Source: Bacteroidaceae bacterium (lineage in GTDB: Bacteria > Bacteroidota > Bacteroidia > Bacteroidales > Bacteroidaceae). Taken from it: 64,000 bases of DNA. The translations under genes were made by a program, and so were the position numbers. The notes below the pieces were generated by a model. The model was not told where the DNA came from. It saw only the letters and a list, made by a program, of their open reading frames with translations, and searched no databases. Below, one piece after another: positions 34,802 through 42,261 of this stretch. The stretch lies in the NCBI GenBank assembly GCA_017503065.1, contig JAFVTT010000005.1:10652-74651 (forward strand), in the 5' to 3' direction. The stretch's first letter is position 1. Every line of letters begins with the position of its first letter.

Positions 34802-35065
34802 CTAAGCCAGCGCCTGTATGTCGTCTATAATGGCATCCGTGCGGTCCAGCAGGTCCTGGCGCAGTTTCTTGAAGAACTTCTTGCCGGCACCGGGCTGTAC
34901 GTGTGATATGCGGCACACTATGTCGGCCTGCATCATCAGTATGCTCTCCATCACGTTTGTCACGGCATCCTTGTCAACGTTCTCGTAGTGGTTCAGTGCT
35001 ATGCACTCGGCAAAGAGTTCGCCACAAAGGTTGTTCACGCATTTCTTGAGTTCACGTCTTTTCAT
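34802..35065 (-). CDS. Small conserved-looking cytoplasmic protein, function unknown
   Basis: 87 residues from ATG 35063-35065 (MKRRELKKCVNNLCGELFAECIAL). The start is preferred because the longer reading begins upstream of the weak -7-like TACCTTAG at 35115-35122. Predicted to be mostly helical with no signal or membrane segment; two Cys near the N-terminus (C9, C14) and a basic KKFFKKLRQDLLDR helix. I do not recognise the family. It has good codon use for this genome and lies alone between repeat blocks. Confidence 0.6.
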   Translation of the reverse strand: MKRRELKKCVNNLCGELFAECIALNHYENVDKDAVTNVMESILMMQADIVCRISHVQPGAGKKFFKKLRQDLLDRTDAIIDDIQALA

Positions 35066-35205
35066 AATGTAAAAGTGGTGTATGGTTTGTGTTATGATGT
35101 TTTGTTTCCAGTTGCTAAGGTACATATTTATTTAGATATTGGCAAGCGGATACTTCTATTTTATCTTATTTGCCGTTTTTTTTGCACTTGCCCGGGCGTT
35201 TCCTT

Positions 35206-35308
35206 GGCAATTCGCCCGCTTATTCGTACCTTTGACCTCTGTCTTAGGTACTCGCGCTCGGAAATACTCAAATAAATTTGGCAATTCGCTCGCTTATTCG
35301 TACCTTTG
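35206..35308 (+). promoter_or_regulatory. Tandem promoters of pfp carried by a dispersed repeat
   Basis: A 29-bp direct repeat (35206-35234 and 35280-35308, one mismatch) begins GGCAATTCGC and ends TACCTTTG. The downstream copy has TTTG (35277-35280), 20 bp, TACCTTTG (35301-35308), a textbook Bacteroidetes promoter. The upstream copy has CTTG, 20 bp, TACCTTTG (35227-35234). CTCGGAAATACTCAAATAAA between them matches the mfd and 39.5-kb repeat copies. Confidence 0.75.
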
Positions 35309-35352
35309 CTTTGCGAACATTGTACAACAACATTTAATAATTTTCAAGACAA

Positions 35353-37002
35353 ATGGAAAAAAGTGCATTGCAGATTGCAAGAGCAGCTTACCAGCCTAAG
35401 CTGCCCAAGGCCCTCCAGGGTGCTGTGAAGGCCCAGGAAGGTGCCGCTACCCAGAGTGTAGGCAACCAGGAGGAAATCAAGGCCCTCTTCCCCAACACCT
35501 ATGGCATGCCCGTGGTGGAGTTCGTTTCTGCCGAGAGCGAGAACAACACCGCCATCAACGTGGGTATCATCCTGTCCGGTGGTCAGGCTCCCGGCGGTCA
35601 CAACGTGATCAGCGGTCTCTACGACGGTGTGAAGTCTCTGAACAAGGACAGCAAACTCTACGGCTTCCTCATGGGTCCCGGCGGTCTGGTAGACCACAAG
35701 TATGTTGAGTTCACCGACGAACTCATCGACGAGTACCGCAACACCGGCGGTTTCGACATCATCGGTTCTGGCCGTACCAAGTTGGAGAAGGAGAGCCAGT
35801 TCGAGGCAGGTTACGAAATCCTGAAGGAACTGGGCATCAAGGCTCTGGTTATCATCGGTGGTGACGACTCAAACACCAACGCCTGCGTTCTGGCCGAGTA
35901 CTATGCCGCCAAGCAGTATGGCGTACAGGTTATCGGTTGCCCCAAGACTATCGACGGCGACTTGAAGAACGAGCAGATCGAGACCTCTTTCGGTTTCGAC
36001 ACCGCTTGCAAGACCTACTCCGAACTCATCGGCAACATCCAGCGCGACTGCAACAGTGCCCGCAAGTACTGGCACTTCATCAAGTTGATGGGCCGCAGCG
36101 CTTCTCACATCGCTCTGGAGTGCGCTCTGGAGACACAGCCCAACGTATGTCTCATCTCTGAGGAAATCGAGCAGAAGGAAATGTCTCTGGACGACGTGGT
36201 TACATACATCGCCAAGATCGTGGCCGACCGCGCTGCCGATGGCAACAACTTCGGTACCGTCCTCATCCCCGAGGGCCTCATCGAGTTCATCCCCGCCATC
36301 AAGAAACTCATCCAGCAGTTGAACGAGGTTCTCACCGACCCCGCAACAGGCGAGTCTCGCGAGTTTGCTGGTGCTGAGGAGCAGATTGCATTCGTCAAGG
36401 GCAACATCGCTCCCGAGAACCTGGCCATCCTCGAGTCTCTTCCCGCCGACGTGGCACGCCAGCTCTGCCTGGACCGCGACCCCCACGGCAACGTGCAGGT
36501 TTCTCTCATCGAGACCGAGAAGTTGCTCAGCCGCATGGTTGAGGGCAAACTCGCCGCATGGAAGAAGGAAGGCAAGTACACTGGCAAGTTCAGCGCACAG
36601 CACCACTTCTTCGGCTACGAAGGCCGTTGCGCCGCTCCCTCCAACTACGATGCCGACTACTGCTACAGCCTCGGCTTCAACGCCAGCCGCCTGATTGCCA
36701 ACGGCAAGACCGGTTACATGAGCGTCATCAAGAACACAACCGCTCCTGCCGCCGAATGGATCGCAGGTGGTGTGCCCATCACCATGATGATGAACATCGA
36801 GCGTCGTAACGGTGCCAACAAGCCCGTTATCCGCAAGGCTCTCGTTGAACTGGACGGCGCTCCCTTCAAGTTCTTCGCCGCCAACCGCGAGCAGTGGGCA
36901 AAGCAGACCCTCTACGTTTATCCCGGTCCCATCCAGTACTGGGGTCCCACAGAGGTTTGCGACCAGTGCACAAAGACCCTTGCTTTGGAGCAGGCTAAGT
37001 AA
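35353..37002 (+). CDS. pfp: Pyrophosphate-dependent phosphofructokinase
   Basis: 549 residues, the long (beta-type) PPi-PFK. Motifs: LSGGQAPGGHNVISGLYD (phosphate loop), GSGRTKLE, IIGGDDSNTNACVLAEYY (GGDD in place of the ATP-type GGDGS, diagnostic of PPi use), PKTIDGDLKN (catalytic TIDGD with the Lys), MGRSASHIALECALETQPN, and GYEGRCAAPSNYDADY. It interconverts fructose-6-phosphate plus PPi with fructose-1,6-bisphosphate plus Pi, reversibly, and is the main PFK of many Bacteroidales. Strongly biased codons and the double promoter suggest high expression. The GH25 gene starts 6 bp after its stop. Confidence 0.95.
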   Translation: MEKSALQIARAAYQPKLPKALQGAVKAQEGAATQSVGNQEEIKALFPNTYGMPVVEFVSAESENNTAINVGIILSGGQAPGGHNVISGLYDGVKSLNKDSKLYGFLMGPGGLVDHKYVEFTDELIDEYRNTGGFDIIGSGRTKLEKESQFEAGYEILKELGIKALVIIGGDDSNTNACVLAEYYAAKQYGVQVIGCPKTIDGDLKNEQIETSFGFDTACKTYSELIGNIQRDCNSARKYWHFIKLMGRSASHIALECALETQPNVCLISEEIEQKEMSLDDVVTYIAKIVADRAADGNNFGTVLIPEGLIEFIPAIKKLIQQLNEVLTDPATGESREFAGAEEQIAFVKGNIAPENLAILESLPADVARQLCLDRDPHGNVQVSLIETEKLLSRMVEGKLAAWKKEGKYTGKFSAQHHFFGYEGRCAAPSNYDADYCYSLGFNASRLIANGKTGYMSVIKNTTAPAAEWIAGGVPITMMMNIERRNGANKPVIRKALVELDGAPFKFFAANREQWAKQTLYVYPGPIQYWGPTEVCDQCTKTLALEQAK

Positions 37003-37008
37003 TTCTTG

Positions 37009-37887
37009 ATGCCTCAACAAAGGAAGACAAATACATCCACCCGCCGGACTTCTCCCCGCAAGAAAGGGAAGAAGACCGGTGGGTTTTTCCTGCTCAGATG
37101 GTTGCGCAGCATACCGCTTTGGGGCTTCGTCTTGGGCGGTGTGGGTGTGGTGGCCCTATACTGTTTCGTGCTGTTCCACTTCTTCGTGGACCCGTACAGT
37201 TTCCAATGGAAGGCCATCTACGGCGAGACCACATACCCCTCGGCATACACCGTGCGCGGCATAGACGTGAGCCACTATCAGGAGAAGATAGATTGGGCAC
37301 GGCTCAGAAATGCCAACATGGGCAATGACCCCGTCACCTTCGTCATCATCAAGGCCACGGAGGGAGTTTCGTTGATGGATGATTACTTTAACGATAACTT
37401 TTACCAAGCACGAAAAAACGGCTTGATTAGAGGCGCTTACCATTTCCTTACACCCGATGTCCCGGCCAAGAAACAGGCGCAGTTCTTCCTTCGCCAGGCG
37501 CATCTCGAGGAAGGCGACCTTCCCCCTGTGCTCGACATTGAGGACGAGCGCAAATGGCTTGCTTCCGGCAAGAACAAGAAGCAGATCCAGCGCATGGCCC
37601 TTGACTGGCTTGATGTGGTGGAAAAGCATTATGGCGTGAAGCCCATCATCTATAGCAGTTACCGTTTCCGCCGCGACATACTCAGCGACAAGCGCTTTGC
37701 CGAATATCCCTTTTGGATGGCGCACTACTACGTTTCCGAACCAGCCAAGGACATCAAGTGGACCTTCTGGCAACACACCGATTGCGGCAAACTCTCCGGC
37801 ATCCGGGGTCCCGTGGATTGCAACGTATTCCAAGGTTCGCGCGAGGCTTTGGACAGTTTGCTGATAAAAGAGATACCTGTCAACTGA
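37009..37887 (+). CDS. GH25 muramidase, membrane-anchored
   Basis: 292 residues from ATG 37009. A basic N-terminus (QQRKTNTSTRRTSPRKKGKK) is followed by one TM helix (~32-55: LWGFVLGGVGVVALYCFVLFHFF), so the enzyme is tethered with its catalytic domain outside the cytoplasm. GH25 motifs: VRGIDVSHYQEKIDW (first Asp), FVIIKATEG, RGAYHFL, PPVLDIEDE (catalytic Asp/Glu), KPIIYSSYRF, WTFWQHTDCG and VDCNVF. It cleaves MurNAc-GlcNAc bonds in peptidoglycan. Directly downstream of pfp, probably by readthrough. A second GH25 of different anchoring lies at 41227-42066. Confidence 0.9.
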   Translation: MPQQRKTNTSTRRTSPRKKGKKTGGFFLLRWLRSIPLWGFVLGGVGVVALYCFVLFHFFVDPYSFQWKAIYGETTYPSAYTVRGIDVSHYQEKIDWARLRNANMGNDPVTFVIIKATEGVSLMDDYFNDNFYQARKNGLIRGAYHFLTPDVPAKKQAQFFLRQAHLEEGDLPPVLDIEDERKWLASGKNKKQIQRMALDWLDVVEKHYGVKPIIYSSYRFRRDILSDKRFAEYPFWMAHYYVSEPAKDIKWTFWQHTDCGKLSGIRGPVDCNVFQGSREALDSLLIKEIPVN

Positions 37888-37916
37888 CTATCTGTAATGT
37901 AGTCCATACATCCGCC

Positions 37917-38720
37917 ATGAAACATCACAACAACCTCCTCCTCCCCCTTTTTCTGCTTATCCTTACCTCCCTTTCGCTGAATGCCGCCGCCATGAGGGGG
38001 CATGAAGATGACGCCCAGGATAAGGCACCAACAAGCATCAATCTGGTTTTCATAGGCAACAGCATAACGGCCGGCGCAACGCTGAGCGACCCTTCCCGAC
38101 AGGCACCGCCAGCCCTTTGCCGCGATATGGTGGAGAAGGCCACGGGTGTGCATACGAATGTCTATAACGGAGGACATTCGGGTATAACAACCTTCGGTTT
38201 CATGCCTGGGCGCAGGGACTTTGTCAAGGTGGTGGACGCCGCACTACGTTTCCAGAAGGCCAACGGCGGGGTGGTGTACTTCTCCATCATGCTCGGCACT
38301 AACGACAGCGCATGCACAACCACGGAGGGAGCACCCGTCAGTCCCGAAACGTATGGCAGGAACATGCGCACCATCATAGACAGCCTTATCCACGCCGTGC
38401 CATCGTGCCGTATCTTGCTCAATTACCCCATCTGGTACAGCCCCAACACGCACAATGGTGCACGCTATCTTCAGGAGGGGCTCGACAGGTTGCGCAGTTA
38501 TTATCCCGTCATAGACACCATCGTGGACGAGTACACGCAGGTATATGGCGGCAGCAGCAAGGCATGGCGCGGCTTCAAGAACAGGAAGAAACTCTTTACG
38601 GCAGAAAAAGGCCGTTCCGGCACCTTCTATCTCCATCCCAACGCCCAAGGCGCCCATCGTCTGGCAGAGATATGGACGGAACGACTGCTGGACATCATTG
38701 CCGAAGACGGACACCAATAA
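37917..38720 (+). CDS. Secreted SGNH/GDSL hydrolase
   Basis: 267 residues from ATG 37917, which gives a signal peptide MKHHNNLLLPLFLLILTSLSLNAAA. A longer in-frame reading overlaps the GH25 gene and lacks a signal. Blocks: I, LVFIGNSITAG (nucleophile Ser in GNS); II, NGGHSG; III, IMLGTNDSA (GTND); V, YLHPNAQGAHRLAE (catalytic His). This is the sialate/xylan acetyl-esterase-like group of SGNH hydrolases that deacetylate glycans; substrate not identifiable. Codons match neighbours; it probably belongs to the pfp-GH25 transcript. Confidence 0.85.
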   Translation: MKHHNNLLLPLFLLILTSLSLNAAAMRGHEDDAQDKAPTSINLVFIGNSITAGATLSDPSRQAPPALCRDMVEKATGVHTNVYNGGHSGITTFGFMPGRRDFVKVVDAALRFQKANGGVVYFSIMLGTNDSACTTTEGAPVSPETYGRNMRTIIDSLIHAVPSCRILLNYPIWYSPNTHNGARYLQEGLDRLRSYYPVIDTIVDEYTQVYGGSSKAWRGFKNRKKLFTAEKGRSGTFYLHPNAQGAHRLAEIWTERLLDIIAEDGHQ

Positions 38721-38768
38721 ATGAAGGGATAAGGGAACCGTACGTCCTTTCTGCGCATGTCTTTAGAA

Positions 38769-38903
38769 TGTCCTCCCGACGACACGCATTTGTCCTCCCC
38801 GATGACTCGCCCGTGTCACCCTCGGTGACTCGCTCCTGTCACCCTCGGTGACTCGCTCTTGTTGTCCCGACGACTCTTTCTTGTTGTCCCGACGACATAA
38901 TAA
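38769..38903. repeat. Tandem array of six 22-23-bp units
   Basis: Units begin at 38769, 38791, 38814, 38837, 38860 and 38882 (22, 23, 23, 23, 22, 22 bp). The core is TGTCACCCTCGGTGACTCGCTC; the GTCACC/GGTGAC half-sites make each middle unit a small palindrome, while outer units read TCCCGACGAC. The array fills the gap between two convergent genes. It is not CRISPR, as no spacers separate the units. Confidence 0.75.
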
Positions 38904-38933
38904 TGTTCCTGAGGCCGGTGAGAATAGGGTACG

Positions 38934-39368
38934 TCACTTCACCACCTCATATTCCATACCGAACCAGTCGTTCAGGGTGGATTCCACCTTGGCGCTGATT
39001 TCGGGAGTGATGTTTTTCTTCACCTTCTTGTACACGTAGAGCACGGCCACTCCGTCGTCCACTATACCCAGCAGTTTGTATACTGCACTGGGGATGAGGT
39101 CCATGGGCATGATGGTGTATGCTATGGCGGCATAGATGAGGGCACGGTCCAGAGTGGAGGTCTTCTCGTCGGCCAGCACATAGTAGAATTGCAGGATGGG
39201 TCGCGAAGCCCTTCTGCCGGCTTTCAAGGCCCAAGGCTGTATCCTCCTTATGAGAGCGTTTATCTTTTCGTGCCAGTTCACGTCCTTCAGTCTGGCCAGA
39301 AGGTGTTTCACCTCCTTGCCCTTGGTGAAGTATATCATTATCAGGATGCATATTCCCAGTGTTGTCAT
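38934..39368 (-). CDS. YkvA/DUF1232 family protein
   Basis: 144 residues with an N-terminal hydrophobic segment (MTTLGICILIMIYF), then basic helices and the DUF1232 core LDRALIYAAIAYTIMPMDLIPSAVYKLLGIVDDGVAVLYVYKKV with the invariant P-x-D-L-I-P and G-x-x-DD motifs. The ribosome-binding site AGGAG is 10 nt before the ATG. The family occurs widely in small membrane-associated proteins; no biochemical function is established. Confidence 0.85.
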   Translation of the reverse strand: MTTLGICILIMIYFTKGKEVKHLLARLKDVNWHEKINALIRRIQPWALKAGRRASRPILQFYYVLADEKTSTLDRALIYAAIAYTIMPMDLIPSAVYKLLGIVDDGVAVLYVYKKVKKNITPEISAKVESTLNDWFGMEYEVVK

Positions 39369-39440
39369 GTCTTTATCTCCTATTGTTTTGCTTATACATT
39401 ATATTATATAGAGTCTCTGCACAGGCGGAATCTGTCACCG

Positions 39441-40178
39441 TCACATCCTCTTACCATAGGACACTATGCCGTCCTCTTCGTTTAATCCCTTTTCAGATTC
39501 CGGTTCTGACTTCGTCGAATCTGCTTCCCCTCGGCAGTTCAAATGGGTTTGATAGCCATCGCTTACTTGCACCTTTCCGTTTTCCGTTTTCACCTTTATT
39601 CGCTCTTGCTCATCAAGCTCCGCAAGTCCGTTTTCCAAGGCGTACATCGGCGACCAGTACCAACCGCTATTGGGGTAATAGTAACAGTAGTCCATATAGA
39701 CCGTCCAGTCGTAGTAGTCGGCTATCTTCGTCAGGTAGAACCTGTCGCTGCTGCTACCGAAGCGTCCCTGGAAACGGTCCGAGGTCATCTTGTAGTCGTA
39801 GATGGCGCAGTCCAGACTTGGGTCGCTATAGTATTCCAGATAGATTACGCCGTTGCGTATCTCCCAATCGAAGCGGTTGTAGATGTGGGTGTAGGGACCG
39901 CGCTCGTAGTAGTCCACCTGCTTGCCGTAGCCATAGGTGGCCCCGTCGTATTCGGGATAGAATACTATGTCCGTGTCGTAGGAGTCGAAGGTATAGAGAC
40001 GTCCGTTGTGGCGGTAGTTGTAGTACATGCCGAAGTCGCCCGTCCACTGCCCTGCGAACTTTATGGACTGGTGTACGTCCATGTCCTCATCCATGTTCCA
40101 TACCACGTTGCACGAACTCATGCCGAGCAGAGCAACCATCATTATGCATATGTTTCCGAGTAAGGTTCTTCTTTTCAT
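39441..40178 (-). CDS. Lipoprotein of unknown function with repeat-encoded C-terminal tail
   Basis: 245 residues from ATG 40176-40178, preceded by GGAGG at suitable distance and by the -7 box at 40239-40246; longer readings begin at or above that box. Lipobox: NICIMMVALLGMSSC. The core (~25-185) is rich in Tyr/Trp/Asp (GQWTGDFGMYYNYRHNGRLYTFDSYDTDI; YDWTVYMDYCYYYPNSGWYWSP), a lipocalin-like or beta-barrel pattern seen in Bacteroidales lipoproteins. From ~183 onward the sequence becomes hydrophilic (LENGLAELDEQERIKVKTENG...STKSEPESEKG) and is encoded by the dispersed repeat at 39495-39640, so the native C-terminus was probably near residue 182. Confidence 0.7.
   Translation of the reverse strand: MKRRTLLGNICIMMVALLGMSSCNVVWNMDEDMDVHQSIKFAGQWTGDFGMYYNYRHNGRLYTFDSYDTDIVFYPEYDGATYGYGKQVDYYERGPYTHIYNRFDWEIRNGVIYLEYYSDPSLDCAIYDYKMTSDRFQGRFGSSSDRFYLTKIADYYDWTVYMDYCYYYPNSGWYWSPMYALENGLAELDEQERIKVKTENGKVQVSDGYQTHLNCRGEADSTKSEPESEKGLNEEDGIVSYGKRM
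39495..39640. repeat. Dispersed repeat forming the 3' end of a lipoprotein gene
   Basis: CGTCGAATCTGCTTCC at 39513-39528 is identical to 12886-12901 in mfd. CCTCGGCAGTTCAAA, TCGCTTACTTGCACC and TTTCCGTTTTCCGTTTTCACC follow in the same order. The two hosts read the shared core in different frames (mfd: AGC AGA TTC GAC; here: GCA GAT TCG ACG), both open. Confidence 0.75.
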
Positions 40179-40238
40179 ATCATTGTCCTCCATGTTAGTT
40201 TTTAGGTTTGTCGTGTTAGTTTTTTGTTTCTTCTGTTG

Positions 40239-40246
40239 CAAAGATA
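40239..40246 (-). promoter_or_regulatory. -7 box of lipoprotein gene promoter
   Basis: TATCTTTG on the minus strand, 60 nt upstream of the chosen start. Confidence 0.65.
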
Positions 40247-40434
40247 TGCAACTCCGTCCACGTTCTTATGAGGAAAAAGCAGAATGATTCGGAGGAAAGT
40301 CCTAAAAATGTTGGGGAAAAAAATAAAGCGACAAATATAGTACGAGACGCGGATTAACTGTTAGCGGCTAATTGACTACGGGAAGCGCTTGTACAGAAGA
40401 ACATGAAGTGAAGATATTATTACACGTAATGGGT

Positions 40435-40495
40435 GTCGTGCCGGAGTTGGGAGATCGTATCCCATGCCCTTGCTCTTCGTTTTGAGCTACACGAC
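40435..40495 (-). other. 61-nt tRNA-like fold in a gene-free region
   Basis: On the minus strand GTCGTG and CACGAC can close a 6-bp stem around GCTC AAAACGAA GAGC (D-arm-like) and GGGA TACGATC TCCC (short hairpin). No T-arm GTTCGAATC is present, so it is not a functional tRNA. It may be a tRNA relic or a small structured RNA. The rest of 40247-40623 shows nothing else. Confidence 0.25.
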
Positions 40496-40623
40496 ATGGC
40501 GCTAACATATCCTGCCTCCAGATACAGAGAGCATTCGTCGCTTTTTTGAGCATTGATTCCGCAGATTTACCACGCTGAGTGGATTATCTTCCCACATAGG
40601 ACGATGTTTTCAAGAAAAATCAT

Positions 40624-40631
40624 TATCTTTG
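40624..40631 (+). promoter_or_regulatory. -7 box upstream of the 40650 gene
   Basis: TATCTTTG, 18 nt before ATG 40650. It excludes the in-frame TTG at 40629 as start. Confidence 0.7.
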
Positions 40632-40649
40632 CACAGATTTATAAATGTT

Positions 40650-41192
40650 ATGAATTACTACGCAAGATATTTTGATTCCGAGGGAGTGTTCCCGACTCCC
40701 GAAACATTGGTTGACTTCATAGGCGGTATTCCTCAGATAATGATGACCGAGGAACTCTCGGACGCCATTATGAAGTTCTGCACTGACAAGACAAGTTTCC
40801 CCAGGCATTTCCGTCTGCCCAACAAGAGCACTTTCATCGTTATCAAGACCAATGCTGCCACCCTGGAAGAGTTCAAGACCAGGGGTGCCAACGGTGGGGT
40901 TTTGCCCGCAGAAAGTAACAACGGCAACATCTCCAAACTTGCCGCGGCCGAAGAAATCCGACCTGGCAAGTACGACGTGAGCATGACATTCCGCCGTGCC
41001 GTGGTGAATCCGGATACACACAAGTGCTTCTTCGTGGACGAAACCTTTGGTGTGGAGATGCTTGCCCAGAGCCAGAGACAATGCTTCGAGGTGGTACTGG
41101 AGCATCTCAAAAACCATCCCGATGTTGACTCCAGAAGCCAGTACCCCAGCATCCGTAGTGCCAATTTCAAGGCCATTCTTATTGGCGAATAG
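40650..41192 (+). CDS. Conserved-looking cytoplasmic protein, function unknown
   Basis: 180 residues (MNYYARYFDSEGVFPTPETLVDFIGGIPQIM...). No signal peptide, membrane segment or recognised motif. An N-terminal alpha/beta part is followed by a mid-region KSTFIVIKTNAATLEEFKTRGANGG and strands KYDVSMTFRRAVVNPDTHKCFFVDETFG, then a helix. It is headed by its own promoter and may be co-transcribed with the following GH25 gene (34-bp gap). I do not recognise the family. Confidence 0.7.
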   Translation: MNYYARYFDSEGVFPTPETLVDFIGGIPQIMMTEELSDAIMKFCTDKTSFPRHFRLPNKSTFIVIKTNAATLEEFKTRGANGGVLPAESNNGNISKLAAAEEIRPGKYDVSMTFRRAVVNPDTHKCFFVDETFGVEMLAQSQRQCFEVVLEHLKNHPDVDSRSQYPSIRSANFKAILIGE

Positions 41193-41226
41193 CCAAAGGT
41201 CTGCAATTACGAGTTTTTAGGGCATC

Positions 41227-42066
41227 ATGAGGGTAGGGTGTAACCGGAAATTCTTTTATTTATTGGTTTGTTTCTTGTTTGTCTCGGCTAATGCCTTGTT
41301 TGCCGGCGGTGACGACAAGAAGCAGGTCACGTATTACATACCCGTGCCCGACGTGCTCCCCATGGCCGACTCGCCCGAACGTGCGGTCAAGAACATGTCT
41401 CTGCCGGTACTGGCGCCTTCGCTTCCCAAATACTATGCCTCTACCCGATACGGCATAGACGTAAGCCGTTATCAAGGTATAATTGACTGGCGTGAGGTGA
41501 GCAAGGACAAGCGTGTCTCCTTCGTGTACCTGAAGGCAACGGAAAGCACCGGACTTGTGGACAGGACCTACGAACGCAATCTACGTGGTGCAAGAAAAGC
41601 GGGACTGCCAGTGGGTGTCTACCATTTCTTCTCGCCCAAGACACCTGCGCACCAGCAGTTGGCCAACTTCATGAGTGCAGTCGACCCCAAGACGCAGGAC
41701 CTCATCCCCATCGTTGATGTGGAAGTCGCCCCCAGGCGCAAGTCGCAGATAGTGCCCTTCCTGAAGCGCCTGCGTGCCTTTGTGGACGGGGTGGAGAAAT
41801 ACTTCGGATGCAAGCCCATGATATATACCAGTCAGAACTTCTACAAGGAGTTCCTTGCCGGGAAGTTCCTGGATTGCCCCTTCATGTTGGCCAAGTATTC
41901 CGAGGGAGTGCCAGAGGTAGGCGAGGACATCCGTTTCCTCGTGTGGCAGTTTACCGCCTCAGGCAGCATCCGTGGCATAACCGGCAATGTTGACCGCTCT
42001 TGCCTGATGAACCACTACACCGTGGACGACATCCGCTATTACGGAAAAGGCAAGAAGAGGAAGTAG
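41227..42066 (+). CDS. GH25 muramidase, secreted
   Basis: 279 residues with a cleavable signal (FFYLLVCFLFVSANALFA). A ~50-residue Pro-rich spacer is followed by GH25 motifs: RYGIDVSRYQGIIDW, SFVYLKATE, VGVYHFFSP, PIVDVEVAP (catalytic Asp/Glu), KPMIYTSQNFY, LVWQFTASG and GNVDRSC. It differs from the TM-anchored GH25 at 37009-37887 in lacking a membrane anchor. It cleaves peptidoglycan glycan strands, for cell-wall remodelling or attack on other cells. Confidence 0.9.
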   Translation: MRVGCNRKFFYLLVCFLFVSANALFAGGDDKKQVTYYIPVPDVLPMADSPERAVKNMSLPVLAPSLPKYYASTRYGIDVSRYQGIIDWREVSKDKRVSFVYLKATESTGLVDRTYERNLRGARKAGLPVGVYHFFSPKTPAHQQLANFMSAVDPKTQDLIPIVDVEVAPRRKSQIVPFLKRLRAFVDGVEKYFGCKPMIYTSQNFYKEFLAGKFLDCPFMLAKYSEGVPEVGEDIRFLVWQFTASGSIRGITGNVDRSCLMNHYTVDDIRYYGKGKKRK

Positions 42067-42227
42067 CGGAGAGTCCGAGTGAACTGATTGTTCTGAGTAT
42101 TCTGATTACTCCGACCTCTCCGATTATTCCGACCTCACCTATTGCCTCATCCGCTCTGTCATCCCCCTTCCTGCCTATATAAATTAAAGTTCGTGCGCGT
42201 GTATTTGCGTATGAGGATATTTTTTTG

Positions 42228-42235
42228 TAATTTTG
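42228..42235 (+). promoter_or_regulatory. -7 box of ileS operon promoter, with -33 box
   Basis: TTTG at 42204-42207, 20-bp spacer, TAATTTTG at 42228-42235: a complete Bacteroidetes promoter 26 nt before the ileS ATG. It rules out longer ileS readings from 42142. Confidence 0.8.
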
Positions 42236-42261
42236 TCGCCCGAAAGAATAAATTACAATAT

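Noticed and set aside
37713..37916. 68-codon extension of the SGNH hydrolase into the GH25 gene
   Set aside because: Out of frame with GH25 and would remove the clear signal peptide at 37917.
38769..38903. Possible CRISPR array
   Set aside because: Units are contiguous, with no unique spacers, and no cas genes are in the window. The same applies to 51240-51349.
42142..42261. 40-codon N-terminal extension of ileS
   Set aside because: Lies across a complete -33/-7 promoter; the family start matches MSRKFAERTK.
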